Of a DNA stretch of 64,000 nucleotides, positions 12,540 to 40,300 are shown one piece after another; positions within the stretch are counted from its first letter, which is position 1; each line of letters opens with the position of its first letter. Origin of the DNA: Patiria pectinifera (lineage: Eukaryota > Echinodermata > Asteroidea > Valvatida > Asterinidae); assembly GCA_029964075.1 (NCBI GenBank), contig CM057135.1, positions 24,640,863 to 24,704,862 on the forward strand, given 5' to 3'. The notes below the pieces were generated by a model. The model made no database searches and was not told the DNA's origin. It saw nothing but the letters and a program-made list of their open reading frames with translations. The position numbers and the translations under genes are program-made.

Positions 12540-13125
12540 GCAGCCAAGATCAGCACAATCTCGTCTCTCTTCCTGTGTGGAGAGACTGGCAATTGAGGTA
12601 TAGTGTCTTGCCTGAGGACACAAGCAGCACGTTTCCCTGTCAGGGTTTGAACCCATGTTCCATGGCACATGGGTTGAACTACAGCTCTGAGGCATGGAGC
12701 CTTACTACAAAGCAAGAGCCTCGACTCGATGACTTCTACACTCGCATGCTGAGGATGGCTCTAGACGTGAGTTGGAGAGACAAAGTCAGGAATGAGGTGC
12801 TCTATGGCAACCTGCCAAGGATCTCTGCAACTATCAGACTTAGACGTCTGCGATTGGTTGGTCTGCGTTCAGCATCCAGAGATAGCTGCAAGCCAACTCA
12901 TCTTAAGGGAACCCACTCATGCAGTAGCCTCTCGAGGTGGGCAGACGCTAACCTACGTGGACCAGCTGCGTCGTGATACAGGGCTAGCCTCCGCAGCCGG
13001 GATCAGGACGGCCATGGGAGACCGTGATATGGCATGCCTTTGTTGCAGTCCGACGAGAGTCGACTTGATGATGATGATGAGTTGCACACCGTCACCACTG
13101 GACCACGGCACTTCACCCCTTCAGC
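12540..13125 (-). mobile_element. tRNA-derived SINE, interrupted by a LINE fragment
   Basis: The SINE body and B-box region (12540-12676, 'CAGGGTTTGAACCCATG') stop abruptly at 12676. They resume at 13081 with 'CACACCGTCACCACTGGACCA', the A-box region seen intact in the SINE at 10163-10435. The 404 bp between is a LINE fragment in the opposite orientation. Confidence 0.65.
12677..13080 (+). mobile_element. RTE-like LINE 3' fragment inserted in a SINE
   Basis: The fragment encodes SEAWSLTTKQEPRLDDFYTR and then 'MLRMALDVSWRDKVRNEVLY', the conserved post-RT region of RTE-like LINEs. After a frameshift near 12870 it encodes 'LTYVDQLRRDTGLAS', and it ends in GATGATGATGATGA. GTTG at 12673-12676 and 13081-13084 fits a 4-bp target-site duplication. 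The fragment is 5'-truncated and carries no functional protein. Confidence 0.72.
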
Positions 13126-13244
13126 AACTTATCCGGGTTGAATAATAAGAGTACTCCTAAACACCAATTCGATATATCTGATCATAATTTCACCGAAACG
13201 CTATCTTCAAGTCTAGACCATTCTACGCAGCTGCCTCCTTTTAG

Positions 13245-30484
<17,240 letters not shown>

Positions 30485-30888
30485 CTGGCAACCAACACAA
30501 AAATAAACAAATGAATACAACAATTACACTTAATTAAACTTTTCATAGCTTCAATTATCTTTCAAAAATGTCTTCATCTCGGATTCATGCTTGCCCACAA
30601 CAAACTAAAACTCACAACACATTTTACATTCCTTCATAGCACACAATGCTTTAGGTTGTTATTGGTTCTACGTTGCAGGATTCTGAACAACTTGCTTGTA
30701 ATCGTCTTTCATCATCAGTATTGGTGAGTCTAGCAGTTGCTAACGAAATAAACATGTCTCAGACACGTGCAGAGCTTCTTCTGGGCAAAGTGAATGATTC
30801 TACATGTAGGTCTGCAACTTGACTGGAATGTGCCTGGATATGAATCGAGACGGGCCCTTACAATCCTTGCGTAGATTAACATCAACAT

Positions 30889-31104
30889 ATGTTTACATTA
30901 ATGTTTCAGTTTGGAGTTGGCAGAGCCAAGGTGACCCTCAACAAGTGGGGATATAGTTCCTCCAATGATACCATGTGTGATTGTGGCGTAGAGCCACAAA
31001 CTATGGAGAACCTTTTGAGATGCCCTCTTCTACAACACCCTTGCACAGCTGCAGACCTTGCATTGTACAATGAAGATGCAGGGAAATGTGTTCGGCGTTG
31101 CTGA
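30889..31104 (+). mobile_element. Non-LTR retrotransposon fragment (C-terminal zinc-knuckle-like region)
   Basis: The frame encodes 'GVGRAKVTLNKWGYSSSND', CDCGVEPQTMENLLRCPLL and ends CVRRC-stop. The pattern of GxGR, a KWG motif and a CxC-H/C cluster is the C-terminal end of LINE polymerases. No reverse transcriptase motif precedes it, so it is a 5'-truncated relic in the LONRF 5' region on the opposite strand. Confidence 0.6.
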
Positions 31105-31609
31105 ACCAAATTTAGCTTTGTGACGTGGACTCTATAAGAAGAAGTTTGCAATTTAATATTTGTCCAGCCATTGTTTTGAGCAGTGTTAGTGTTACCGCTT
31201 AAAAGACCAATAAAAAACTTTCACAAACAGATGAATGAGCAGTCAATTCCTCTGCACTAAAAAAAAAGACCTGTCTGACAAAATCTGGTGTCACACAAGT
31301 TTCCATTTGCATAAATTTGCATAAAGCATTTGGTAATCTCGAATGTTAAGTAATTATGTTAAGTAATTATTAAGCAAGTTGGTCTACAGTTTGGCTGCAA
31401 AAAAATCTAAGAAGTTTTTTTTTTGGGGGGGGGGTTGGCCCATGATATGAAAATCAGACTGCTATGAAAACTGGACTCTTTTTTGCCCTTTATTGGTCAA
31501 ACTCTCTCACATGACCCCTCCCTCTCCTAATTATCTATGCGTGAGCATGCACAATACCACCACAGAGTCTGTACATCATAATAAAACCTCAATTCATACA
31601 ACACCAGTA

Positions 31610-32190
31610 ACAAATACAAACACTAGAGCAGCCACCATTTATAGACGGAAGCAGCACATTATGATGAGTAATGTGTTGGACCCACATGAGAGCGCTCACA
31701 TTATAGCCTGCACATTTAATGGGCTGAAGTAAAGCAATGTTGTAATACACCTTGAGATTTGAGCTGCATTTCTGTTATAAAAATATCCAATAAACAGAGA
31801 ACAGGGCCCAATTTCATAGAGCTGCTTATGCACAAAATTTGCTTAAGCACGAAAAAACACTGCTTAGTAAAATTAGGTTACCGGCCAAAACTCCATGTGA
31901 TGTACATGTACATTGCTTGTGACGTTGCTTGTGACTGTAGCTGTTGTTTACTTAGCGTAACAATCGCATGAAGTTTTGGCCGGTAGCATGATTTTATTAA
32001 GTAAGACGTTTTTGTGCTTAAGCAAATTTTGTGCTTAAGCAGCTTTATGAAATTGGGCCCAGGCCTTGGTGACCATATGTATTCGGTCATTACTTAAGAA
32101 AATGTACAAGATAAGACTTTAGTTGTGTAAGTCTACAGTCTTAAGGTAGTATCACGATGCATACAACGTGCTGCGCACATGTACAGTGCA
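31610..32190. repeat. Dispersed repeat with the filled site of the GGCCCAAT element
   Basis: Collinear with 24215-24540 (for example 'TTAATGGGCTGAAGTAAAGC' and 'GACCATATGTATTCGGTCAT') but split by the element at 31805-32059. Confidence 0.65.
31805..32059. mobile_element. Palindromic MITE, GGCCCAATTTCATAGAGC family
   Basis: 255 bp. The left arm, GGCCCAATTTCATAGAGCTG and onward through AAGCAC, matches the right arm in reverse complement over about 45 bp. A second inner arm pair is built on 'CCGGCCAAAACTCCATG'. CAG flanks both ends (31802-31804 and 32060-32062), and the uninterrupted homologue at 24389 has a single CAG, supporting a 3-bp target duplication. A second copy starts at 63815. Confidence 0.8.
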
Positions 32191-32862
32191 AGTGACTTCT
32201 AAAAGTGCAACATCTGGCAACATCATGAGCAAAAGAAAAAAAAGGCAAGATACAAAGCCAGCTATGCAGTGAGGCAATGAGGCAATAGCATATTTTGCAT
32301 AAATTGTGACACCCCCCCCCCCCCAAAAAACCCAACAACTTAATTTTGTGCTTACAAGTTGTGGCAACTGCTTTCAATAAATGTGGTAACTTGAAACATG
32401 CTTGAAACTTCATGTACAACTAACATCTGCACAGTTCGTAAATCATAATAATAGCTTACAACTGGGAAGTAACCAAAAAAGAAAAGAAAAATTTATTTCA
32501 AGCTTTACAAGACTTTAAAACAGTTTTGATATTTTTTATTTTTTTTATTACACAAACGTGAACAAAAAAATGAGGGAATTAGCTGTTCCCGGGAAAAAAT
32601 GCATGCCACTATGGCACTATGAATGCAACACCACACCACAATTCTCTTCCTAGTGGTTTTTTTTTTAGTATACCCACAAACACTTTAAACTCACATTTTT
32701 CAAGTTTTATCTGAAGTCAATGCCTCCATGCTGAGAGGCTGTAAGAAATCCATGAAAGCACGGAGAATAGAAGTCATATTTCAGAATATTCATACGTTCT
32801 GTTCTTTTTTTATTAGGCTCTGGCAGGAGCTTCTATTGTCACTGGGTGGTTGGTTGGTCAGT

Positions 32863-32893
32863 CGGTCTGTCTGTCTGTCTGTCTGTCTGTCCA
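32863..32893 (+). repeat. GTCT microsatellite
   Basis: About seven GTCT units occur within a region starting GGTTGGTTGGTCAGTCGG. A simple repeat with no coding role. Confidence 0.85.
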
Positions 32894-33019
32894 CGAAGAT
32901 TGACCAAAAAAGGGACCAAAATAAGCCCGTCATGACAAAAAATAATAGACCAAAAATAACTGACTAATTGACAAAATGCCACGCCGTCATCATAAAATAC
33001 ACTCTTGCCAAAAGTTTTC

Positions 33020-33137
33020 AAGTGCTGCCTTTTTCAGATGTCTACTTTTCGTGAAATTTCCAGATTCGTTTGCGTATCAAAATTTCAACATGAAATTTCA
33101 CGAAAATTAGACATCTGAACTGAAAAAGGCAGCACTT
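33020..33137. repeat. 118-bp fold-back repeat
   Basis: AAGTGCTGCCTTTTTCAG at the left is complemented by CTGAAAAAGGCAGCACTT at the right. A second arm, AGATGTCTA..TTTTCGTGAAATTT, pairs with its complement, leaving a loop of about 35 bp. Confidence 0.65.
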
Positions 33138-33434
33138 TCTGATTAGCCTATGAAGAGGGTGAGTATGCTTCTAAAGCAAAAATAAACTAGAAACTAAGCC
33201 TAAATGTAAAAATCAAAATTTGACAAAGTTCGACATGTTTTTGTACATGGTGGAAGTGTGGCCTTTATTTTAATAATATGGAGGAAGGCCAGTAAATTGG
33301 CCACATTTATGGGGCTAACTTTTTAAAGGCCCTCATCAAATCTAACATTTTACATATAACGGCATACATGGCATGACTAATATAGGCCTTATTAATTATA
33401 ACTGGTTCAAATCAGATTGTGTCAGTCTACTTAC

Positions 33435-33640
33435 AAATACAAGTTTATCTCGTCCGCGCCGAACATTTTGGCAAGTGTTTACTGGTCCCGACGATACGTG
33501 TGAATCTGCACGTATTCACACGGCGCTGAGCACCAACCGTGGTTTGCAGAGCCAGAGATCTCCGTCCGTTTGAGGGATGTCTTCGCTTGAGCGACAGTAA
33601 CTTCATAACTTTTCCGGCTTTTTTTTTACATAAACTGTGA
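33435..33640 (-). promoter_or_regulatory. Candidate LONRF promoter and non-coding first exon
   Basis: This segment has more G+C and CpG than its surroundings and ends, on the minus strand, at a consensus donor GTAAGT (33434 downward). An ATG at 33464-33466 opens a short frame. Joined to the 30484 acceptor, that frame is out of register with the LONRF start and stops within the next exon, so it would be an upstream ORF. The pairing with LONRF is inferred from position and the splice signal only. Confidence 0.35.
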
Positions 33641-34054
33641 TAACGCTGAACATTTGACTTACGTATAGCTTGCGAACCTAGAATACATAATCTACAGAAA
33701 CGCTTTGTGTATGTTGTGCAGAAGGCCGTTCGACGACGTGACAGACGTGTATTACCTAAGATTTGAACTTTGACCTTATGTAATTTTTTTTTAAGTAAGA
33801 TTTGATTAATTTTTTTTTGCTGAAAGTTCCTTATCCGATTCTCAGTTTTCGATTACGCTTAACAACAGAGTCGATACTGAAATGTGCACGGATTGTGTAT
33901 TTAATATTCATGGGCTTCGGTCTCACGGAATCGATATTATACTTTCGGTGTTCTTGCACGGCTTTGTGTTGGTATCGCGGTTCGGAATGCTCGGGTCACG
34001 ACTGTCCTAATAATATATAAGGCCTTATATATGTAAGCGTTATGTAGGAATGTC

Positions 34055-34292
34055 GGTCACTTCGGCACCTAGCCAACTCGGCACCTGCCAACTCGGCACC
34101 TTGCCAACTCGGCACCCTAATTTTGCCTCTTTCTCACAACTTCCAACTCGGCACCTGACCAACTCGGCACCTGTCGAGTTGGTGGGTGCCGAGTTGGTGG
34201 GTGCCGAGTTGGCAAGGTGCCGAGTTGGTGGGTGCTGAGTTGCCAAGGTGCCGAGTTGGCAGGTGCCGAGTTGGCAAGGTGCCGAAGTGACC
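34055..34292. mobile_element. Fold-back element of iterated CAACTCGGCACC
   Basis: The ends are GGTCACTTCGGCACC and its exact reverse complement. The left arm carries six direct 'ACTCGGCACC' units and the right arm the inverted 'GGTGCCGAGTTGG' units. The arms meet at about 34174, with one unique interruption of about 30 bp (34122-34152) in the left arm. The structure should fold into a long imperfect hairpin. There is no coding capacity. Confidence 0.75.
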
Positions 34293-34977
34293 GGATACCT
34301 TATGGATAGACTTGTTCACCAGTCCACTCCATTACGCAACAGTTTCTCAGGGATTTTGCTTTGGCAGGAAAGAGGGCGGGCTTCCGAATTGGAGTGGGGC
34401 TCCATTATTTTAATTTACAAAACCAGAGGGAAAAGATATTTTGTGCACTCAACACAAACAAATGAAATGTGTTAATTTTTTTTAATTTACATTGTTCTAA
34501 TTTCATTGTACAATTTTTTTTAATTACACAAACTATGTGTATAGAATGTTGTTGGCCTACCCAAATGCTTTCAGCCCACAAAATCTCAATGATGGTCAAT
34601 TATTACATATACATGTTGACAATAAGAACACATGGGGCTGAAAACATTTGCCTGAAATACCTCAACTTTTCAAAACTACCCAAGGACTTGACTGAAAAAC
34701 AGGAAATATAATGGTGTCAAAAAGACTACATTCTTTCCATTTCCATCCTAAAATAACACTTTACAAAATGTGACCTGGACTCATTAACACTGGCAATACA
34801 TGTATAACGTACTTTTTCACTGACAAAAATCAATAAAACCATAGAATGCTCGGCCAGTTTAGGGCAGTACTTGGAGTAACGTGGGGGGGGGGGGGGGGCA
34901 GATTTGGGTGATGCAGGGACTAACAGATTAATATACATGTACAAAAGTGGGAAAGGGTTAAAAATATTGAAAAAATA

Positions 34978-35162
34978 TTGCAACCTGACGCCACTTCCCA
35001 GATTGTGTACAAAGTCTATGGAGAGTCACGACAATTTTCTAAGTATTTCTTAACAAAACTGGAAATGTTTTTGTGAGTCCCAGATCCATGTCTTATCATA
35101 TTTTGCAATGAATGACCTTCATTGAGATGATATATGAAGAAAAAAGTGGCGTCAGGTTGCAA
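34978..35162. mobile_element. TIR element, TTGCAACCTGACGCCACTT family, copy 1
   Basis: The 185-bp element has 19-bp perfect inverted ends (TTGCAACCTGACGCCACTT). The interior words 'TTGTGTACAAAGTCTATGG' and 'CATGTCTTATCAT' recur inverted at 38266-38448. Confidence 0.75.
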
Positions 35163-36345
35163 CATTTTTTTCAAAAATATTTTCAGAGAATGATTCCACT
35201 TTTGTTGTAATACTTTTTAATAGAGTGGAGAATGAACTAAAATGTAACAAGTTCACAAGTGCCAAGTTTTAAAGATATTTTCATCCCATTTTATGTTGAT
35301 CCCACAATGTCAGTGTAGTAGGGTGCACAAGTATAATTAAGACAATTGACATTAATTTGGGTACTAAAGACACCTCAGCAACATTTTGTGATCAGGACAT
35401 TTTAAAAGCTAGGTGATGCACATTTGTAGGAGAGTGACTCTTGTAAGTTCTCCAGCCCTGTAACCTTCCAATATCCATTAGGAAATTTGCACCTGAATTT
35501 TGATCAAGATGTGACCATTATCATTTTTACTACAGAATTTCAAGACTTTTTGCTACATTCAAAGGCCTGTAGGGACAATGGTTATTACCTGCACCCGATT
35601 TCATGAAACTTGTCCTAACTTACAGTGCATCGCAGCACTGTGACGCATCCTATCCCTACGATGCATCACAGCTGCGACGCGTCCTGCGTTTCATTTCACA
35701 AAACACATCATATGTGTGAGGTGCACATCGTAGGTGTTTTATATAGCACAACACGGTGACTGTTATCCGTATTTATTCAACGCACAGTAAATGGTCGTCG
35801 GATTATCAGCCAAGAGTCGTCGGTTCAGAGGTTCTCCTCTCAAAAAATGGCAAACGTCTGATGCAATGAGTATGATGGAAAATAAGATCGCTGTTGAGTG
35901 TTAGCTACTTTGAAATTTCAACTGCAATATTCCAGGCTAATTCATATTTACTTTATGAATGTTCCATTTACAATGTCACACACGTTGTCTCGGTATCATA
36001 GTCTTGTTTATTTGATTTTGATGGAATAAAACTGGCTAAAAATAGAAGCTTCTTCATTTTGCGATGGCAAAAAGACACATCGGAACTTGGGATGTATTTT
36101 TCAACCAGTGTCAAGGAACTCGCGACGCGTTCAAGTTTTGTGAAATGGATCGTACAACGCGTTGCAAATTGCGACGTGTTACAACTCGCAGCACTTTGTG
36201 AAAATCAGGTCCTGCAAACTCACCTACCAATTTGATGAGAAAAACCTTGTTCAAACTAAATATAGGGCTTAAGGGCTGGACCCAAATACCTCTTGAATTT
36301 ATTCTGCCAGGAATGGTTAAGCTCCAAAAAAAATTTTTTTTAATT

Positions 36346-36575
36346 AAAGGCGGTTTCATAAAAGTGTGCCCACTGGCACACTTTTTTCCTTCTGCGCATT
36401 AACGATGGAATCCGTTACAAGAACAATTTGCATACATGTATTTTTTATGTTTTCTCAAAGTATACAAAAATAATACTAATCGAAGGTGGTTTTATAAAAG
36501 TGTGCCCACTGGCACACTTTTTTTCCCTGCACATTAAACAATGGAATCCAGTTACAAAAACAATTTGCGTATTTT
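36346..36575. repeat. Tandem pair of units with a GTGTGCC hairpin
   Basis: Two direct copies about 133 bp apart each contain AAAGTGTGCC-CACT-GGCACACTTT, a perfect 10-bp stem with a 4-base loop. Each is followed by 'GCGCATTAA'/'GCACATTAA' and 'ATGGAATCC..GTTACAA..AACAATTTGC'. The function is unknown. Confidence 0.6.
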
Positions 36576-36680
36576 GAGCAACTCTGTTGCTTCTGATGAC
36601 AGAGATGCACAAAGAGTAAATGATACTATGTAAATTTCCAAGCTGTTGGATATTCCAAAAACAGTGTTATTTGTAGAGCA

Positions 36681-37010
36681 CCATGGTCCGATCTTTACGG
36701 TGTTTGACTCATTTGCAGCAGTCCGGGAGTTCAATCCCTAACAGGGATCATGGTCCTCATGTCCTTTGGCTAGACACTTTACCACAATTGACTCTATTGA
36801 CCTAGGAGTACAAATGGAAAACTCCAGATAAACACCGGCCCGACTCGTGTTTGGTGGTATGCGAGTTCCATCCCAATTGTGGGCATACGTTCTTGAGTAC
36901 TTCTTGGGCAAGACACTTTACCACAATTCGCTCTTTGGACCCAGGGGTACAAATGAGAACTTGAGATAAACACCGGCCTCGCGGGTCATACTGGCTCGGG
37001 ACAGACTTAA
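36681..37010 (+). mobile_element. SINE-like sequence, partly duplicated
   Basis: An A-box-like 'TGGTCCGATCTTTACGG' and a degenerate B-box 'GAGTTCAATCC' start it. The block 'AGACACTTTACCACAATT' through 'GATAAACACCGGCC' then appears twice (about 36771-36843 and 36911-36980). Confidence 0.5.
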
Positions 37011-37048
37011 ACTTTACAAAGCAAAACAGTCAATTTGCAACTTTATCA

Positions 37049-37324
37049 TCATCTGGACTCTGTATCTTTAATAGCCGTCTTCTTGGCTTCAACTTTCAGT
37101 CCGTCGTTCGTCTCCTCTCCCTCGGCCGTTATCACTTCCTGGCCGAGGATGTCCAGTTTCCTCCGGACGACAAACTCGCCGTTCCACTTGAGCAGGGTGG
37201 AGTCGTAGTCCCCTTGGGGGAGTCCTTGCTTCAGCACCAGGGGCTTGATACGCACCAAGTGGCGGACTTTGCGCAGGAGTGCGTTCACGGACTCTGTGTT
37301 CTTGTGGACCACTGGAAAGTGTTT
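37049..37324 (-). CDS. MRPL30: MRPL30 exon 3
   Basis: 91 codons and TGA (37049-37051). It begins [20 protein letters not shown] after a CTTGCAG acceptor. The C-terminal tail is charged ([14 protein letters not shown]) and somewhat longer than in mammals. Confidence 0.93.
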   Translation of the reverse strand, partial: KHFPVVHKNTESVNALLRKVRHLVRIKPLVLKQGLPQGDYDSTLLKWNGEFVVRRKLDILGQEVITAEGEETNDGLKVEAKKTAIKDTESR

Positions 37325-40300
37325 CTGCAAGGAGATAAAATAATTTTTTAGGAGTTAGTAAAAAATGTTGGGATAGGGGAACAAGTTTGGGCTGGCACTA
37401 GGGCTGTGCATCGGAACTGGGTACCTGCCCGCTGATGTCAGTAACCATGGTAACTGGTTCCAGATTATGGGATCGGGTACCTGTAACCAATTTTACAAAT
37501 TACTTAGTAACTTCTCAGACAATAAAAAAAGGTTTTGAATGTCATTTGTGGGGAATTTTCAAAATGACAACCAGGCTATATGGAAAACCAAAACAGATTT
37601 TCATGTTTATGGGCATTTTAAAAATTGCAAATCCTTTAGCCCGCACTGTACACACTTGTTTCTTGCTGCATTAACAGTGACACACCGATGTGGTAGTGAT
37701 AATGTGCACAACAATTTGAACAGCAACTTCCGGGATAGAAATTTTGGGGTGGGGTTTCTTTGCCGGGTACCCATGTATCCTTAGTTTACTTCAATAGGTA
37801 CCTGGTTCGCAAACTACCCATAAATGCATACCACCAGAGTCCAAATCTTCACAAATCATATTTTCTGTTTTTGAACTACTGTGGACTTCAATTCTAGTAT
37901 TTTCTTTGTCACTGCTTGTGTCAATGGCAAGGACCTGATAACAATATTTACTAGTGGTGTGCAACTAGTAAAATTTACTTGTGGGGTAGTCACTACATGT
38001 ACTTGCCATATTTAATTCTTAGGAAACACCTCCGATTAATAACCCTAACCCCCTTGAGTGATTTACTAGGAACCTTCCTCATCCCTGCAAATTCCAACAC
38101 CATGTGGTGGACTGTACACCCAAACTGCTGGACTCTGTTTATTGGTGATATGCCTTAAACCCCATGTAAAGCGTAATTATTTTACAAGTGCAGTACCAAC
38201 TTCAACAGATTCCAACAAACCCTGGTGTTGGAGTTTGACTGGATGGGGATATTGAGGAAAAAATATTGCAACCTGACGCCACTTTTTCTTCATATATCAT
38301 TTCAATGAAGGCCAGTCATTGCAAAAATGATGATAAGACATGAATCTGGGACTGAGAAACATTTCCAATTTTGTAAGGAAATACTTAAACAATTTCTTGA
38401 CTCTCCATAGACTTTGTACACAATCCCGGAAGTGGCGTCAGGTTGCAACATTTTTTTCCGGGGATAATCCTGCCAGATGTAACACAGTCCATCAGGTGGA
38501 AAAGTCTGGTGCATAAACGGCCAGTTCTGAAACAGAAGAATTCCATATCCATCATGGAGATTATATTCCATGCCCATGTGTCCCTGCCTGCCTGGTGTGA
38601 ACAAAGAGACTCTGAGGCAGTTTGGCCTTGAGACTTTTGACCTGATGGATCTTGCTACACTGAGCAGGCTTGTTGCATGTTGCTGCGTTTGGCAGGATTT
38701 CTAGCCAAAATACCCTGGAGGGTTAGGGTGTTATGGAGCAGTCATGCAGCTATGTATGTAAGCAAGCAAAGCAAGCATTTTTTGGAGTTTTTTTGTTTGT
38801 TTTTTTTTTTTTTTTTTTTTTTTAGACAACGGAGCAATTTCGTTTGATGGCACATCCATTCAAATGAACACTTTGTAAAATCCAAACGTAAGAATAAACA
38901 CACGTATTGATCTTCTGATAAACTTTCCCCATGAATGTTCCAACAAATTAATTACAATATCTAATTGTGGTACCATGAGTAGTTGACCATGAAATAAATG
39001 GAGGTTGCGACTATCAATAGTAGTCACCAGTTACGACTAGTCGCACAGCCCTAGTCTGTAAAATTTGCTCGACAATAACGTCGGTCAGGATAATAATAAT
39101 AATAATTTGGGAGGCTAATCATCCTTACTCGCAGCTGGTATGCTGAATTGCGAAGGACGCGGCTACAACATGGTCGGGCCGCTGGCACGTAAAGGCCCCT
39201 ATGGCTGCCGGCCACATGGACCCATACATGACCACGGAGCACAGCCTGATATCGAAAGTGTTTGATTTTTCCGGAGGGAGGAAAACCGGAGGGCCCGGAG
39301 AAAAACCCTCGTGGCACAGGAGAGAGCCAACGCACAACTCTACTCACATGTGATCCGCAGGCCCGGATGCGAACCGTGGTCACCTTGGTGAGAGGCGAGC
39401 GCTTTACGCACAAGCCACCCATGCCACCCAATAAGTCAATAAGATCTACGTACCTTTTCCAGCATGAGCTGCTTGATGATGTCCTTCTCCCAGTAGGGTC
39501 GCCGTTTGACAGACCGCAACCGCCACACCACGTGCAGCATGTGCGGTCTGCCCTCCCCCTCTGGCATTTCAACAGCCTGTGAACGGTCAGCCGGTGCCGA
39601 CTCCCGAGGTGGGGTCGTCTTGGATGAGGACGAGCACAGCGTCCTTGCCGAGTTGAGTCCCGGCAGACGTTGGACGCGGAGGCATGACGCAAGGTTCAGC
39701 AACTAAAGAGAGTCATGAGGTAGACACAAGTAAAAAGTTAAAGTCTTTTAAATGCACCAAAACATTTTCTCAAAACATGGTACAGCTTGTAAAAACACAG
39801 TGGAGTGCTGTGGCCTCATGGTTAAGGGCACTGGATTCGTGGTCTGTGGGTAAAGCTGCGGGTTGTGGGTTCGAGTCCAGCTGGGGTCATGGTGCGTGTG
39901 CCCTTGAGCAAGGCACTTTGTCACTCATTGCTTCTCCCCAACCAGGAGTAAATGGGTACCTGTGAGGGCAGAGATGGTTATTGTGATTAAATAAGCTTGT
40001 GTGTACCTAACAGGCAGCATCAAGCTGAATACTCCCCAGGGAGCTGAGATGGTATTTGGAATGTTTAATTGGCCCAATGATCAGGGGTAATAATAATACT
40101 GTAAGCGCTGTGATTTAGTTTACTAATAAGAGCGTTCTTAAATGCTGATTATTATTTAGTTTACTAATTAAATAAGAGCGTTCTTAAATGCCGATTATTA
40201 TTATTATTGAGTGGTCGGGCACAACCCGACCACTCTTTGGGTTTGTTGCGATTAATCTTTCTTTCTTTCTTTCTTTCTTTTTTTCCAGACAATACTTCTC

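Larger units (their letters stand above)
924..13244. other. Intergenic spacer COMMD5-LONRF, repeat-filled
   Basis: About 12.3 kb between the COMMD5 stop and the LONRF stop (convergent genes). I see no host exon. It holds SINEs, LINE scraps, inverted-repeat elements and a local duplication, listed separately. Stretches such as 7.7-9.8 kb and 10.5-12.5 kb are AT-rich and unclassified. The 3' UTRs of both flanking genes must begin here, but their poly(A) sites cannot be fixed from sequence alone. Confidence 0.7.
33641..37048. other. Spacer between LONRF and MRPL30
   Basis: No exon is seen. It contains the fold-back at 34055-34292, a poly-G run near 34885, a TIR element at 34978-35162, twin hairpins near 36360 and 36495, and SINE-like sequence at 36681-37010. 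The rest is AT-rich. The MRPL30 3' UTR begins just left of 37049; a TTTATT (AATAAA on the minus strand) near 36298 is one possible poly(A) signal. Confidence 0.6.
37325..39453 (-). other. MRPL30 intron 2
   Basis: Holds the second TTGCAACCTGACGCCACTT element (38266-38448), a run of 24 T at 38800-38823, and the SINE at 39087-39425 that ends about 28 bp from exon 2. No other coding sequence is seen. Confidence 0.65.

Noticed and set aside
33373-33573. 66-residue plus-strand open frame in a GC-richer patch
   Set aside because: There is no conserved motif. The patch is better explained as a minus-strand leader exon or promoter.
39051-39692. 213-residue minus-strand open frame
   Set aside because: It overlaps MRPL30 exon 2 in another frame and continues through the SINE. 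The MRPL30 motifs are in the other frame.
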